Below, one piece after another: positions 16,840 to 25,205 of a stretch of 64,000 nt of DNA. Below the pieces are notes generated by a model, which saw only the letters and a program-made list of their open reading frames with translations, was not told the origin of the DNA and made no database searches. The number at the start of each line of letters is the position of its first letter. Position 1 is the stretch's first letter. Both the position numbers and the translations under genes were made by a program. Origin of the DNA: Bifidobacterium sp. ESL0800 (GTDB taxonomy: Bacteria; Actinomycetota; Actinomycetes; Actinomycetales; Bifidobacteriaceae); NCBI RefSeq assembly GCF_029395355.1, contig NZ_CP113913.1, positions 1,922,001 to 1,986,000 on the forward strand. The letters are read 5' to 3'.

Positions 16840-18183
16840 ATGCAGATGCCGCTGATTGACGAGAACCGTTATACCGACGCGATGCGCGAGACCGTGCTGC
16901 CGGCGCTCGCGCAGTGCCGCGAGGAAGGGTGGATGTCGCCTGCCGGCGTATCTGACATCGATTCGGCTAACTTCACGGCGCAAAGTGGTGCGTCTCAAAG
17001 CATTTCGGGCGATATCGGTAATCCCGATGCTGCTGATAGTGGTAACGATGCCGACGCTAATTCGCAAACCGCAAATTCGGCTTCCTCCGATATTGCAAAC
17101 GACGCTAACGGCACCACCCACATTGGCATGGGGGACGCGGGAATCGGCATCAGCGGCGGCGGCATCGACACCGGCTCGGACGAAGCAGACGAGCAGCGGA
17201 TTATGCACAGCAAGTTTTTCGGTATCTCGTCGCTGGCTGCGCCGCCGACGCCCGGCAAATTGCATTACGTTTGTTTTGATGCGCACAAGTTCGACGCGCT
17301 GGGTGTGCCCGGTGCCAGCGCCAAGTTCCGCGGTTCGATCGTCTTTTCGTTCGGCTTCACCGAGTTCGCCGCGAAACATGCCGAGATGGCTTGGTATTTC
17401 CTGCTCGCGGGCTATTCCGTCTGCATCTTGGAGCACCGCGGCCACGGCTATTCGGTGCGCGACGTCAGCAATCCTTCGTTGGTTTGGATCGACGATTGGC
17501 GGCGGTATGTCGCCGATCTTGCCAAGTTTGCGCAGACCGTCGGGCGGCAGTACGCGGGCGATCAGCCGATGCACCTGTATTCGCACTCGATGGGTGGCGG
17601 CATCGCGGCGGCGACGCTCGAAAGCTTCCCGATGCTCTTCGACCGGGCCGTGCTTTCCTCGCCGATGATCGAGCCGATTACGGGCATGCCCAACTCCATC
17701 GCCGGCCCTGCCACCGCGCTTGCCAGCGCCGTCGGACTTTCGCGCCGTCGCGCACCCGGGCAGACCGAGTTCTCGCCGACCATGAAACTCAAGGGCTACG
17801 AGGGTGCCGCTCAAGCGCGCGTGCAATGGTATTTCAGCCTCCGCAGGCAAGACGAGCACTACCAGACCAACGCCGCCACGTTCGGCTGGGTCAACCAGGC
17901 GCTCAGAATGTCGCACGCGATTTTGCGGCGCGAGGCCTGCGCGCGTATCGAAACCCCGATTCTGCTCTTCCAGGCCGGCCGCGATACGTGGGTGCATAAT
18001 GGGGCCCAAAACCGCTTCGTCGAGCGCGTCCGCGTCGAAAGCGGAGACGTGGTCTTGGAACGCGTTGAGCCCGCGGTCCACGAGATTTTCAGCATGCCCA
18101 ACGCCGTCCTCGGCCCTTACGTCGATCGCATCATCGACTTCTACGCCGAATCCGTAGACGAAATGGTTGCCGAAGAGGAATAG
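16840..18183 (+). CDS. Alpha/beta hydrolase, lysophospholipase-like
   Basis: 447 residues from the ATG giving MQMPLIDENRYTD. An earlier in-frame ATG at 16810 would add ten residues but would lie upstream of the putative -10. The fold is that of serine-hydrolase lysophospholipases or monoglyceride lipases: SFGFTEFAAKHAEMAWYFL, CILEHRGHGYSVRDV, the nucleophile motif YSHSMGGG with Ser250, and a late PILLFQAGRDTWV (Asp) and AVHEIF (His). Residues ~35-115 are a Ser/Asp/Asn/Gly-rich insert with no counterpart in ordinary family members. No signal peptide. Substrate cannot be told from sequence. Confidence 0.87.
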   Translation: MQMPLIDENRYTDAMRETVLPALAQCREEGWMSPAGVSDIDSANFTAQSGASQSISGDIGNPDAADSGNDADANSQTANSASSDIANDANGTTHIGMGDAGIGISGGGIDTGSDEADEQRIMHSKFFGISSLAAPPTPGKLHYVCFDAHKFDALGVPGASAKFRGSIVFSFGFTEFAAKHAEMAWYFLLAGYSVCILEHRGHGYSVRDVSNPSLVWIDDWRRYVADLAKFAQTVGRQYAGDQPMHLYSHSMGGGIAAATLESFPMLFDRAVLSSPMIEPITGMPNSIAGPATALASAVGLSRRRAPGQTEFSPTMKLKGYEGAAQARVQWYFSLRRQDEHYQTNAATFGWVNQALRMSHAILRREACARIETPILLFQAGRDTWVHNGAQNRFVERVRVESGDVVLERVEPAVHEIFSMPNAVLGPYVDRIIDFYAESVDEMVAEEE

Positions 18184-18284
18184 CGGGAGTATGCCAAGTC
18201 GATACTACTGTGGGGCCGTGGCTGTTTGTTTCCCTGTGCGTAGCGGCACCGCAGGGTGTCGATGAATCCTCCTCAATGGATCAT

Positions 18285-18440
18285 AAATGGGTTGTTTCCA
18301 GCACTAAGTGGGGTATAGGTGCAGGAAACGACTCATTTGGCGTTTCTGTTTGCGACGTTTCCAGCATAAATGTGTGTGGACTGCAGGAGACAACGCATTT
18401 TTGCAAGGGTTCCAGCTGCTGGTGCTGGAAATAACGCATT
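18285..18440. repeat. Three tandem imperfect palindromes (family A) upstream of the AbiEi-like gene
   Basis: Copy 1 (18285-18338) has arms AAATGGGTTGTTTCCAGCAC and GTGCAGGAAACGACTCATTT around a TAAGTGGGGTATAG loop. Copy 2 spans 18349-18400, with a degenerate left arm. Copy 3 (18398-18440) has a four-base loop. Closely similar copies lie on the other side of the gene at 19727-19842. The rest of the 18184-18562 gap shows no ORF I would support. Confidence 0.8.
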
Positions 18441-18574
18441 CTCCAGCATCAAGTTATCTCCACAATCCGATGCAGACAAACCTGAGTTATCCACAACACG
18501 CCGAGACCTTGGACGTTCGACCACATAACCCGTTTCGGCTGGACTTTTGACGAAAAGCCGTTTTGACTGGATGT

Positions 18575-19558
18575 ATGGGAACTTACCGAGATGTCGCCGA
18601 AGTGCTTGACCGGGCCGAAACCGTGGGGTGTTGCGCAGTGCCGAATAGTCGGGCACAGCGAGATGCCATGCGCCGGCGAAGCAATTCCGGCGAATTGGTG
18701 AGACCATATTATCGTACGTATGCGAGGGCGGAGTATTGGCACGGGCTCAACCCGGAGCAACAATCGATGCATGTAATCAAAGCGCTGGCTCATATCAAGC
18801 CTAATTGGACTTTCGCTGGTGTGAGTGCGGCGGTGGTTTGGGGCCTTGATCACCCGTGGAGATTGCATTGCGATGGATTGGTCTGGATCGCGACTTCAGG
18901 GTCTGTCGATCTTGCCGGTGATTCGCATTTGCGGAGGATATTCGTAGCCTCCTTGAAGGCGTATACCGTGCAAGGTGTGAAGGTGACTAGCGTCGCAAGA
19001 ACGTTGGTCGATTGCGCCCTCCGATACTCATTCGATGAAGTGCTGCCAATGTTTGATGCAGCGTTGCGCAAATGTTGCGTCAACGAGGAATCTGTGCTGG
19101 AAGCCTGCGATACGGTGCGCGCCGATGTCGGTCCGGTGCTCAAACTTCTGCATTATGCCGATGCCGCCAGCGAGAACGGCGGTGAGTCGCTTTGCAGGGC
19201 TGTGATAATCGAGCAGGGTTTTGCGATTCCGCAATTGCAGCGGGTTTTTGTTGATCCGGCAAATCCTCGGAATGAATACCGAGCCGATTTTACTTGGCGC
19301 TTTGCCGACGGGCGTATGGTCGTCCTTGAATTTGATGGCAACGAAAAGTATGTCAATCCTGCTATGACGCGGATGAGGAGTACCGAACAAGTTGTGTACG
19401 AGGAACGGTTACGAGAATCGGCTTTGCGCCGGGCCGGTGTCACGGATTTGATTCGTACGAACTATCGTGAAGTGCTTGGGAAAGCCGCTTTGGCGCATAA
19501 GCTTCTGGCCGCGGGCATACCGTTTGCAGATAGCAGGTCGCGTTTGCTTGAATCATGA
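18575..19558 (+). CDS. AbiEi-like / DUF559 (VSR-like nuclease fold) protein
   Basis: 327 residues from the ATG giving MGTYRDVAEVLDRAE (a TTG at 18563 is also possible; neither has a strong ribosome site). The N-terminus resembles an AbiEi-type winged-helix segment (RRSNSGELVRPYYRTYARA). The middle has TSVARTLVDCALRYSFDE, which is typical of AbiEi/DUF559 proteins. The C-terminus has YRADFTW then VVLEFDGNEKY, the acidic D...ExD pattern of the DUF559 very-short-patch-repair-like nuclease fold. No partner toxin (AbiEii) is adjacent. Such proteins are common in actinobacterial variable regions, and a defence role is possible but unproven. Family A palindromes flank it on both sides. Confidence 0.72.
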   Translation: MGTYRDVAEVLDRAETVGCCAVPNSRAQRDAMRRRSNSGELVRPYYRTYARAEYWHGLNPEQQSMHVIKALAHIKPNWTFAGVSAAVVWGLDHPWRLHCDGLVWIATSGSVDLAGDSHLRRIFVASLKAYTVQGVKVTSVARTLVDCALRYSFDEVLPMFDAALRKCCVNEESVLEACDTVRADVGPVLKLLHYADAASENGGESLCRAVIIEQGFAIPQLQRVFVDPANPRNEYRADFTWRFADGRMVVLEFDGNEKYVNPAMTRMRSTEQVVYEERLRESALRRAGVTDLIRTNYREVLGKAALAHKLLAAGIPFADSRSRLLES

Positions 19559-19726
19559 TTGCATCAATATGGATAGCAACTGAATCGTGAGTTCAGAGCC
19601 ATGCCTGGCGTACCGCATTGTTGTGTATGCCTGAAGTTTGCTGGTATCGGAGCCCTTGCGCTCCTCTGTCCCAATTTCTGATGTGTGCCTTCCAACCGTC
19701 ACGAAGGTCATTTCGCCGAAAGCCGG

Positions 19727-19842
19727 AAATGCGCCTTTTCTTGCAGTAAGTGGGGTTGATGTGCTGGTAACAACTCATTTAGCAAGTTCAAATGCGTTCT
19801 TTCCTGCACACATACCCTATTTACTGCTAGTAACAACTCATT
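19727..19842. repeat. Two tandem imperfect palindromes (family A) downstream of the AbiEi-like gene
   Basis: Copy 4 is 19727-19780 (AAATGCGCCTTTTCTTGCAG, loop TAAGTGGGGTTGAT, then GTGCTGGTAACAACTCATTT) and copy 5 is 19790-19842. Starts are 63 bases apart. The loop TAAGTGGGGT of copy 4 matches copy 1 at 18305, which lies 1.4 kb away across the gene. The remainder of the 19559-20011 gap holds no convincing ORF. Confidence 0.8.
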
Positions 19843-20011
19843 CTGCGTACTCGCTAGATAAGAATGTTGACTGAGGTCTCATAAATACATGGCTTTGGCA
19901 TTTCATCGTGATCAGCGGTTGTAAAGTGACGTCTTATGGATGCAACGGCTGATGGTATATGACGGGCTGACGCGATACCACGATAGGATGTTGCACAGAA
20001 GGAGAAGGATT

Positions 20012-21223
20012 ATGAAGTACGATTTCACGTCGATTATGGACCGGCACGGCAAGGATGCCATCGCGGTGGACGGGCTGGGTTTACGGCCCGGGTTCACGCC
20101 TGAGGCGCCGAAGGACGGCTTCGACGTCATTCCGATGTGGATCGCCGACATGAATTTCGCCACGGCTCCTACGATCACCGACGCCATCATCGAGCGCGCG
20201 AAGCACCCGGCGTTCGGCTATTTCAATCCGAGCGACGAGTATTACAATTCCATCATCGATTGGCAGAAGACGCGCAACGGCGTGACTGGGCTGAAAGCTG
20301 AAGATATCGGCTACGAAAACGGCGTGCTCGGCGGGCTGGTCTCCACGCTGCACTCCTTCGCGACGCCCGGCGACTCGGTGCTCGTGCACCAGCCGACTTA
20401 CGTAGGTTTTACCAACGCCATCGAATCCAACGGCTACCATATCGTCCACTCGGCGCTCAAGCGCGATGACAAGGGCGTGTGGCGCATGGACTTCGACGAC
20501 ATGGACAAGAAAATCAAGGAAAACAACATCCACGTTGCCGTCTTCTGCAGCCCGCACAACCCCTGCGGCCGCGTCTGGGAGCGCTGGGAGATCGAGAAGG
20601 CGATGGAGGTCTACCGCGCCAACGATTGCGTGGTCATCTCCGACGAGATCTGGTCCGACATCATCCTCGAGGGTCACAAGCACATCCCGACCCAGTCGGT
20701 GAGCGAGGACGCGCGCAACCGCACCGTCGCGCTCTACGCACCCAGCAAGACCTTCAACCTCGCCGGCCTGATCGGCTCGTACCACATCATCTACAACAAG
20801 TACCTGCGCGACCGCGTGACGGCCTACAGCTCGAAGGCCGTCTACAACGAGATGAACGTCCTGTCGATGCACGCGCTCATCGGCGCCTACAAGCCCGAAG
20901 GTCACGAGTGGCTGGACGAGCTGCGGCACGTACTCACCGGCAACGTCGACTACGTTTGCGACTACTTTGCCGAGCATTTCCCAGGTGTCACCTTCGCACA
21001 CCCCGAGGGCACCTATATGCTCTTCCTCGACTGCACCGGTTGGTGCGAGGCGCACGACGTCACGCTCGACGAGCTCTTGAAGCGCGCGTGGAACGTCGGC
21101 GTCGCCGTGCAGGACGGCCGCCAGTTCAAGGCCCCGTGCGCCATCCGCATGAACGTCGCCCTGCCGCTTTCCCGCGTGCAGGAAGCGATGCAGCGGTTGA
21201 GCAAATACGTTTTCGTCGACTGA
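20012..21223 (+). CDS. MalY/PatB-type PLP-dependent cystathionine beta-lyase
   Basis: 403 residues, start chosen at the ATG after AGAAGGAGAAGG. Fold-type I aminotransferase of the MalY/PatB branch: PMWIADMNFATAPTI near the N-terminus, FNPSDEYYNSI, FCSPHNPCGRVW, SDEIWSDIIL and the PLP lysine in SKTFNLAGL (Lys246). Members cleave the C-S bond of cystathionine or cysteine, giving homocysteine or sulfide, pyruvate and ammonia. Some act as modulators of maltose genes. Probably cytoplasmic, monocistronic. Length is normal for the family. Exact substrate is not decidable from the sequence. Confidence 0.92.
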   Translation: MKYDFTSIMDRHGKDAIAVDGLGLRPGFTPEAPKDGFDVIPMWIADMNFATAPTITDAIIERAKHPAFGYFNPSDEYYNSIIDWQKTRNGVTGLKAEDIGYENGVLGGLVSTLHSFATPGDSVLVHQPTYVGFTNAIESNGYHIVHSALKRDDKGVWRMDFDDMDKKIKENNIHVAVFCSPHNPCGRVWERWEIEKAMEVYRANDCVVISDEIWSDIILEGHKHIPTQSVSEDARNRTVALYAPSKTFNLAGLIGSYHIIYNKYLRDRVTAYSSKAVYNEMNVLSMHALIGAYKPEGHEWLDELRHVLTGNVDYVCDYFAEHFPGVTFAHPEGTYMLFLDCTGWCEAHDVTLDELLKRAWNVGVAVQDGRQFKAPCAIRMNVALPLSRVQEAMQRLSKYVFVD

Positions 21224-21403
21224 GGTTCTACGGTAATAGCCCGTTTACGCCGACGGCATTGTCTGTTATGCGTGAGCGAGGTGCCGTAATGGATGCTTTG
21301 ATCGGCAGAAATAGCGGCACCTCGTAAAGCGGCTAGCATTCAAAGCGATACCTCTATATGCAATGGTGATGGAAGCGGATATGAACTGTCCGAACGCGAT
21401 ACC

Positions 21404-21856
21404 ATGGAACGCATGGAATTGCTGAAACATATCCTCATCGTGCTCGACATCGTGATGAGCGTGGCCATCCTTTCGGTGCACGCCTACTGGGCTTGCGGCG
21501 GCACGAAGCTGACCGAATACGTGCTGCCTGCCTACAAACACGACTACAAGCCGCATCTGATGCACGTCAAGGCAGGGGATCAGCCGCCGGCTTGGGCCGC
21601 CTGGTGTGTGGTTTTCTGTTTCGTTGTGCAGATTGCGCTGCTCGTGATGGACTGGGTGAGCCCGAACATCGTCGTGCGCGTGCTGCTCGGCGTTGCGACG
21701 CTCGTGTTCTTTGTACGTTTCATCGGCGAAACCAACGTGGTCGGCCTCTTCAAGCGCGAACGCGACACGGTTTTTGCATACTGGGATACACGGCTATACA
21801 CCCCGGTTTGCTTCGTTTTCGCGCTGAGCCTTGGCGCTTTGGTTTGGATAGGGTAG
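21404..21856 (+). CDS. DUF3995-type membrane protein
   Basis: 150 residues with four hydrophobic spans (about 7-28, 64-83, 90-107, 131-148). The first carries SVHAYWACGG, and the loop before span two has the GDQPPAWAAW pattern, as in DUF3995 integral membrane proteins. Function of the family is unknown. The start is uncertain: ATG codons at 21404 and 21413 both precede the first span and neither has a clear ribosome site. It stands alone between the lyase and the convergent reductase. Confidence 0.75.
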   Translation: MERMELLKHILIVLDIVMSVAILSVHAYWACGGTKLTEYVLPAYKHDYKPHLMHVKAGDQPPAWAAWCVVFCFVVQIALLVMDWVSPNIVVRVLLGVATLVFFVRFIGETNVVGLFKRERDTVFAYWDTRLYTPVCFVFALSLGALVWIG

Positions 21857-22057
21857 TGCCGCGGTTTGCTTATGTAATACAGAGCAAGGCGTTGTATAAG
21901 CTCGATATTTTTATACAAAAGTTTTTATATAAAAGCAATAGAAAGCGCATCAAAAAAGACGTTTTGAGAATTTCAATCGTCCCTTTTAACGCGCTGACGG
22001 ATTACCGACCTTTAAGCGAGCCGGCTATCGTCTGCCGCCTAACCGAAACCGGCCGCG

Positions 22058-23071
22058 TTACTTGGCTGTTGCAGCGGCCTCCGCGGCTTCCTTCTTGTGG
22101 ATCTGGAAGGCGAGCTCGGCGACGTGCAGGCAGTGGCGCAGGAACTCCTGCGTGCGGCATGGGCTGTCGACCCTGCGCCCGACCTCGGCGATGTAACCGT
22201 TGATGTAGTCCACCTCGGTCTTGCGGCCGTTGTGCATGTCCTGGTACATCGACGGGTAGTGCAGCGGGTTGGCGACGCGGCTGACGTAATCGACCTCCTT
22301 GACGGCGGCCTCGCGGTCCTGGATCGGCTTGAAACCGTCGCGTTCGAGCGCGTCGTAGGCCTCGTTGATCAGCTGGCGGGCCATGTCCATCGCGCCGGGG
22401 TAGGAGATGAACTGCCCCATCGTGATCTCGTACATCGTGCACAGCGAGTTGATCACGGAGTTGAAGATGACCTTCGCCAGGCAGGTGCCGCGGAAGTTCT
22501 GCGTGACCTGTGGGTTGAAGCCGGTCTTGTCGAGGTCGGCGACCATCTCCTTCTCGATGTCGGTGATCTCCTCGGTCATCGCGCAGATGTGCATGGTGCC
22601 GGCGCCGGGCTTGCCGATGAAGTCGACGTCGCCGGGGCCGTTGAAGACGGACGCGACCATCGCGGTGCCGCCGTAGATGCGCTCTTTCGGGAAATAATTG
22701 AGGATCTTGTCGAAGTGGCCCCAGCCGTTCATCGCCGAGAAGACGACCTGATGGTCCTTGAAGATGCCCGCGTCGGCGCAGCGCTTGAGCGCGTCCTCAA
22801 GTTGCATCTGCTTGAGCATGATGATCCAGACGTCAGGGTCGCCGCCCTCGCGCTTCAGCTTCTCGCCGTACTCCTCGGGGGAGTAAATGTCGGCCTTCAC
22901 CAGATGGCGGTTCTCGTGGTCGCGCGAGACGTAGGCGCCGCCCTGCTCGCGGATCTTGTCGACGTTGGGCTGCCACGGCTCGACGTACTCCACGTCCTTG
23001 CCGGCCTTCTCCTGCAGCAGCACGCCGTATCGCAGGCCCATGGCCCCGGCGCCGATGATTCCGTACTTCAT
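22058..23071 (-). CDS. Ketopantoate reductase family (PanE/ApbA) oxidoreductase
   Basis: 337 residues. The N-terminal Rossmann motif GIIGAGAMGLRYG binds NADPH. The central KVIFNSVINSLCTMYEI segment fits the ApbA C-terminal domain, whose lysine and asparagine are used in catalysis (CLAKVIFNSVINSL). The late HYPSMYQDMHNGRKTEVDYINGYI segment is strongly typical of PanE/ApbA (PSMxQDxxxGRxTEIDxINGxV). These enzymes reduce 2-dehydropantoate to pantoate in coenzyme A synthesis, but many paralogues act on other 2-keto acids. No pantothenate genes are nearby, so the substrate remains open. The ATG is preceded by AGGAGTAACGAA. The C-terminus ends in an Ala/Lys-rich tail. Confidence 0.88.
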   Translation of the reverse strand: MKYGIIGAGAMGLRYGVLLQEKAGKDVEYVEPWQPNVDKIREQGGAYVSRDHENRHLVKADIYSPEEYGEKLKREGGDPDVWIIMLKQMQLEDALKRCADAGIFKDHQVVFSAMNGWGHFDKILNYFPKERIYGGTAMVASVFNGPGDVDFIGKPGAGTMHICAMTEEITDIEKEMVADLDKTGFNPQVTQNFRGTCLAKVIFNSVINSLCTMYEITMGQFISYPGAMDMARQLINEAYDALERDGFKPIQDREAAVKEVDYVSRVANPLHYPSMYQDMHNGRKTEVDYINGYIAEVGRRVDSPCRTQEFLRHCLHVAELAFQIHKKEAAEAAATAK

Positions 23072-23564
23072 TTCGTTACTCCTCTTCTACTCTCACCTCC
23101 GGTTGCGGTGTTGTGGCCGCTACGGTTCGGCGACGATGTACGGCGCGATTGCGCGGATACGCTGTATAGCGCCGTCATCGGTATTCGTAGTATGCGCGAT
23201 GTTGGCCAGCTCGGAGCGGCCAATTCCATATCGTGGACGAATAAAATGGGTATTTTATACATTTTTGTCTAGCGCCGGGCTGCCTGGTAACGCGTTGTAT
23301 GACGTTGTGTAATGCCGTGTTGTGTTGTCGCATGACGTCGGCTGGGGGTGGAGTCGTATCTCCCTATCTTTCTGTCTGGTGTCGTTTCGTGCCATGTGGG
23401 TATTCGTGTTCCTTGCGATATGCCGGATTGCGCTGGGCTACGGTGAAACATTGGCTATGAGCGCGTGGAACGGTGACTGTGCCGGCGATCGCGGACGGCT
23501 TATAATTGGGTGAAATTGGCCGACCTGGTAATGGAATCGGCGACGAGTAAAGGGGAGAATGACA
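23072..23564. other. Intergenic region between divergent reductase and LOG genes
   Basis: 493 bases with no supported gene. It must hold the promoters of both divergent genes. An AT-rich island at about 23240-23272 (minus-strand ATGTATAAAATACCC) is a possible -10 region for the reductase. A stretch rich in GTTGTGT/GACGTTG near 23285-23340 looks like simple sequence rather than a defined repeat. Confidence 0.4.
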
Positions 23565-24140
23565 ATGAAGATTACGGTGTATTGTGGCGCGGCGAGCGGG
23601 AATGACCCGAAGTATACGGCTGCGGCGAAGCGGCTTGGCAAGTGGATCGCCGGGCTTGACGACGGCGAGCTGGTCTACGGCGGTGGCGGTGTCGGGCTGA
23701 TGGGCACGGTCGCGCAGGCGGTGCTCGACGGCGGCGGCAAGGTTCACGGCATCATGCCGCAGATGCTCATCGACCGCAACGCCGGTGCCACGGGCCTGAC
23801 GACGATGGAAGTCGTCGACGACATGGACGTGCGCAAGCGCCGCATGATGGAGCTGGGCGATGTGCTCATCGCTTTCCCGGGCGGCCCCGGCACGCTTGAG
23901 GAGATCGCGGAGGCGTTTTCGTCATCGCGCATCGGGCTCAACGACAAGCCTTGCGTGCTCTTCGACCTCGACGGCTACTGGCAGCCGCTCGCGCAGATGT
24001 TCGACGGCATGGTTGCGGCCGGCTTCCTCACCGCCGCCGACCGCGCGAAGCTGCTGGTCACCGATTCGGTCGACGAAATCACCCGTTTCGCCGCCACCTA
24101 CCAGCCCCCGCAAATCCGTACCTTCCCCGAGCGGAAGTAA
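23565..24140 (+). CDS. LOG-family protein (Rossmann-fold nucleotide-binding, TIGR00730 type)
   Basis: 191 residues. Start set at the second of two close ATGs because AAAGGGGA lies 8-9 bases from it but only 2-3 from the first (23559). The opening ITVYCGAASGNDPKY, the GGGGVGLMG nucleotide loop, VVDDMDVRKRRMMELGD and the signature PGGPGTLEE identify the LOG family. Plant and bacterial LOG enzymes hydrolyse cytokinin riboside monophosphates to the free base. In bacteria without cytokinins the role is uncertain (purine nucleotide hydrolysis is likely). Length fits. Confidence 0.92.
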   Translation: MKITVYCGAASGNDPKYTAAAKRLGKWIAGLDDGELVYGGGGVGLMGTVAQAVLDGGGKVHGIMPQMLIDRNAGATGLTTMEVVDDMDVRKRRMMELGDVLIAFPGGPGTLEEIAEAFSSSRIGLNDKPCVLFDLDGYWQPLAQMFDGMVAAGFLTAADRAKLLVTDSVDEITRFAATYQPPQIRTFPERK

Positions 24141-24193
24141 CCGGCTAACAACACGCTCGGGGAACTTGGATTGGAGCAATGGGCATGGACATC

Positions 24194-24219
24194 AATTTTA
24201 GCATAATTATGCTAAAATT
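24194..24219. promoter_or_regulatory. Perfect 26-bp palindrome, probable autoregulatory operator of the toxin-antitoxin pair
   Basis: AATTTTAGCATAATTATGCTAAAATT reads identically on both strands (core TAGCATAATTATGCTA). It ends 19 bases before the antitoxin ATG and touches a possible -10 (TATAGA, 24219-24224). A Shine-Dalgarno CAGGAGG follows at about 24226-24232. Phd/YefM antitoxins repress their own promoters through such palindromes, with the toxin as corepressor. Confidence 0.8.
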
Positions 24220-24238
24220 ATAGATCAGGAGGTGCTTT

Positions 24239-24544
24239 ATGGTAGTACAGCAGATTCGTCCGGTTTCAGACCTGCGCAATCATTTCGCAGATATTTCTCG
24301 CAGTGTCCACGAGAGCGAAGAGCCCGTGTTTCTGACCAAAAACGGATTCGGGGACATGGTGGTCATGAGTATGGAGGCGTATGAGAACCGGCAATACGAC
24401 AGCCAGGTCTATTCGGCACTGCTGGAAGCCGAGCGTGAAGAGGGGATGACCGATCAACGTTTTTCGCCGAAGGAGGCGTTGCGAGCCATGCGATCTGCGA
24501 TTGGCCGCGCGTCTGAAGGTAATGAGACCGCTGCGAAGGCTTGA
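24239..24544 (+). CDS. Type II antitoxin, Phd/YefM family
   Basis: 101 residues. QQIRPVSDLRNHFADISR and EPVFLTKNGFGDMVVMS are the standard Phd/YefM DNA-binding fold elements. The C-terminal ~50 residues (acidic then Ala-rich) would wrap the toxin. Ribosome site AGGAGG is 7 bases upstream. A perfect 26-bp palindrome precedes the gene, in line with autoregulation. The toxin gene starts 3 bases after its stop. Confidence 0.93.
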   Translation: MVVQQIRPVSDLRNHFADISRSVHESEEPVFLTKNGFGDMVVMSMEAYENRQYDSQVYSALLEAEREEGMTDQRFSPKEALRAMRSAIGRASEGNETAAKA

Positions 24545-24546
24545 TA

Positions 24547-24882
24547 ATGAAGGCTAAGAATCAGAGTGGATCCTATAAAGTCGCAATTCTGCCGATAGCG
24601 TTACGAGATGTCGAGCAGGTTGTCGCTTATATTGCCGAGAGTCTTGAGAATCGGTCCGCTGCGTTGCGTTACGCCGATAATTTTTACGCTGCTTTTGAGA
24701 GTTTGGCGCAGTTGCCATATTCGAGGCCGTTATATGAAGCCCCAGGAACATTGACACACGAATATCGGCGTGAGTCTGTCGGTAATTATGAGATTTTCTA
24801 CTGGATTGAGGAAGCTCGCAGACAAGTGACAGTTGCACGAGTTATTTATGCACGCAGGGACTTATCAAAGCAGCTGAAGTGA
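24547..24882 (+). CDS. Type II toxin, RelE/ParE superfamily
   Basis: 111 residues from ATG 24547, which has GAAGG 7 bases upstream within the antitoxin gene. A TTG at 24541 would overlap the antitoxin stop. The pattern VAILPIALRDVEQVVAYIAE, LAQLPYSRPLYE, YRRESVGNYEIFYWIEE and VTVARVIYARRDLSKQL is the ParE/RelE fold, ending near the conserved arginine. ParE toxins poison gyrase and RelE toxins cut mRNA on ribosomes; the sequence does not settle which. It lies in one operon with the upstream antitoxin. Confidence 0.92.
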   Translation: MKAKNQSGSYKVAILPIALRDVEQVVAYIAESLENRSAALRYADNFYAAFESLAQLPYSRPLYEAPGTLTHEYRRESVGNYEIFYWIEEARRQVTVARVIYARRDLSKQLK

Positions 24883-24936
24883 AGGGTGTATAAACTCCGG
24901 TGGGCAATGTACAGGCAAAACTGCTTGATGCTGAAA

Positions 24937-24982
24937 ATCAAAAACTCCCGGAAACTTGGTGATCCAATGTTTCCGGGAGTTT
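24937..24982 (-). terminator. Intrinsic terminator downstream of tRNA-Leu
   Basis: On the minus strand AAACTCCCGGAAAC (24982-24969) and GTTTCCGGGAGTTT (24955-24942) form a 14-bp stem with a 13-base loop. The T-run continues as TTTTTG. It begins 7 bases after the tRNA 3' end, in the right place and orientation. Confidence 0.85.
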
Positions 24983-24988
24983 GAAATC

Positions 24989-25074
24989 TGGTGCGAGTAG
25001 GGGGAGTTGAACCCCCACGAGCATACGCTCACTGCCACCTGAAGACAGCGCGTCTACCATTCCGCCATACTCGC
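24989..25074 (-). tRNA. tRNA-Leu, anticodon CAG
   Basis: Reverse-complement cloverleaf of 86 nt with CCA encoded: acceptor GCGAGTA pairs with TACTCGC. The D-arm is GGCGGAATGGTAGACGC. The anticodon loop TTCAGGT in stem CTGTC/GGCAG has anticodon CAG. A long variable arm (TGAGCGTATGCTCG) and T-arm GGGGGTTCAACTCCCCC follow. The long variable arm and sequence are typical of class II leucine tRNAs. Confidence 0.97.
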
Positions 25075-25205
25075 AGACAAATAATAAGGTTACTGCTCAG
25101 TGCCGACGAGCGCAAGGGGACGGCTGCGTTGCGTGTTGTGAACGTGGCTGGGGGCAGACTAATTGCCGCCGTCGTCGTGTTCGGCTCGGTGCCTCCATCG
25201 TTGTA

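Noticed and set aside
18285..19842. Insertion sequence or RAYT-type element
   Set aside because: The flanked gene has a DUF559-like nuclease pattern, not a transposase motif, and I see no target-site duplication. It is reported as flanking repeats only.
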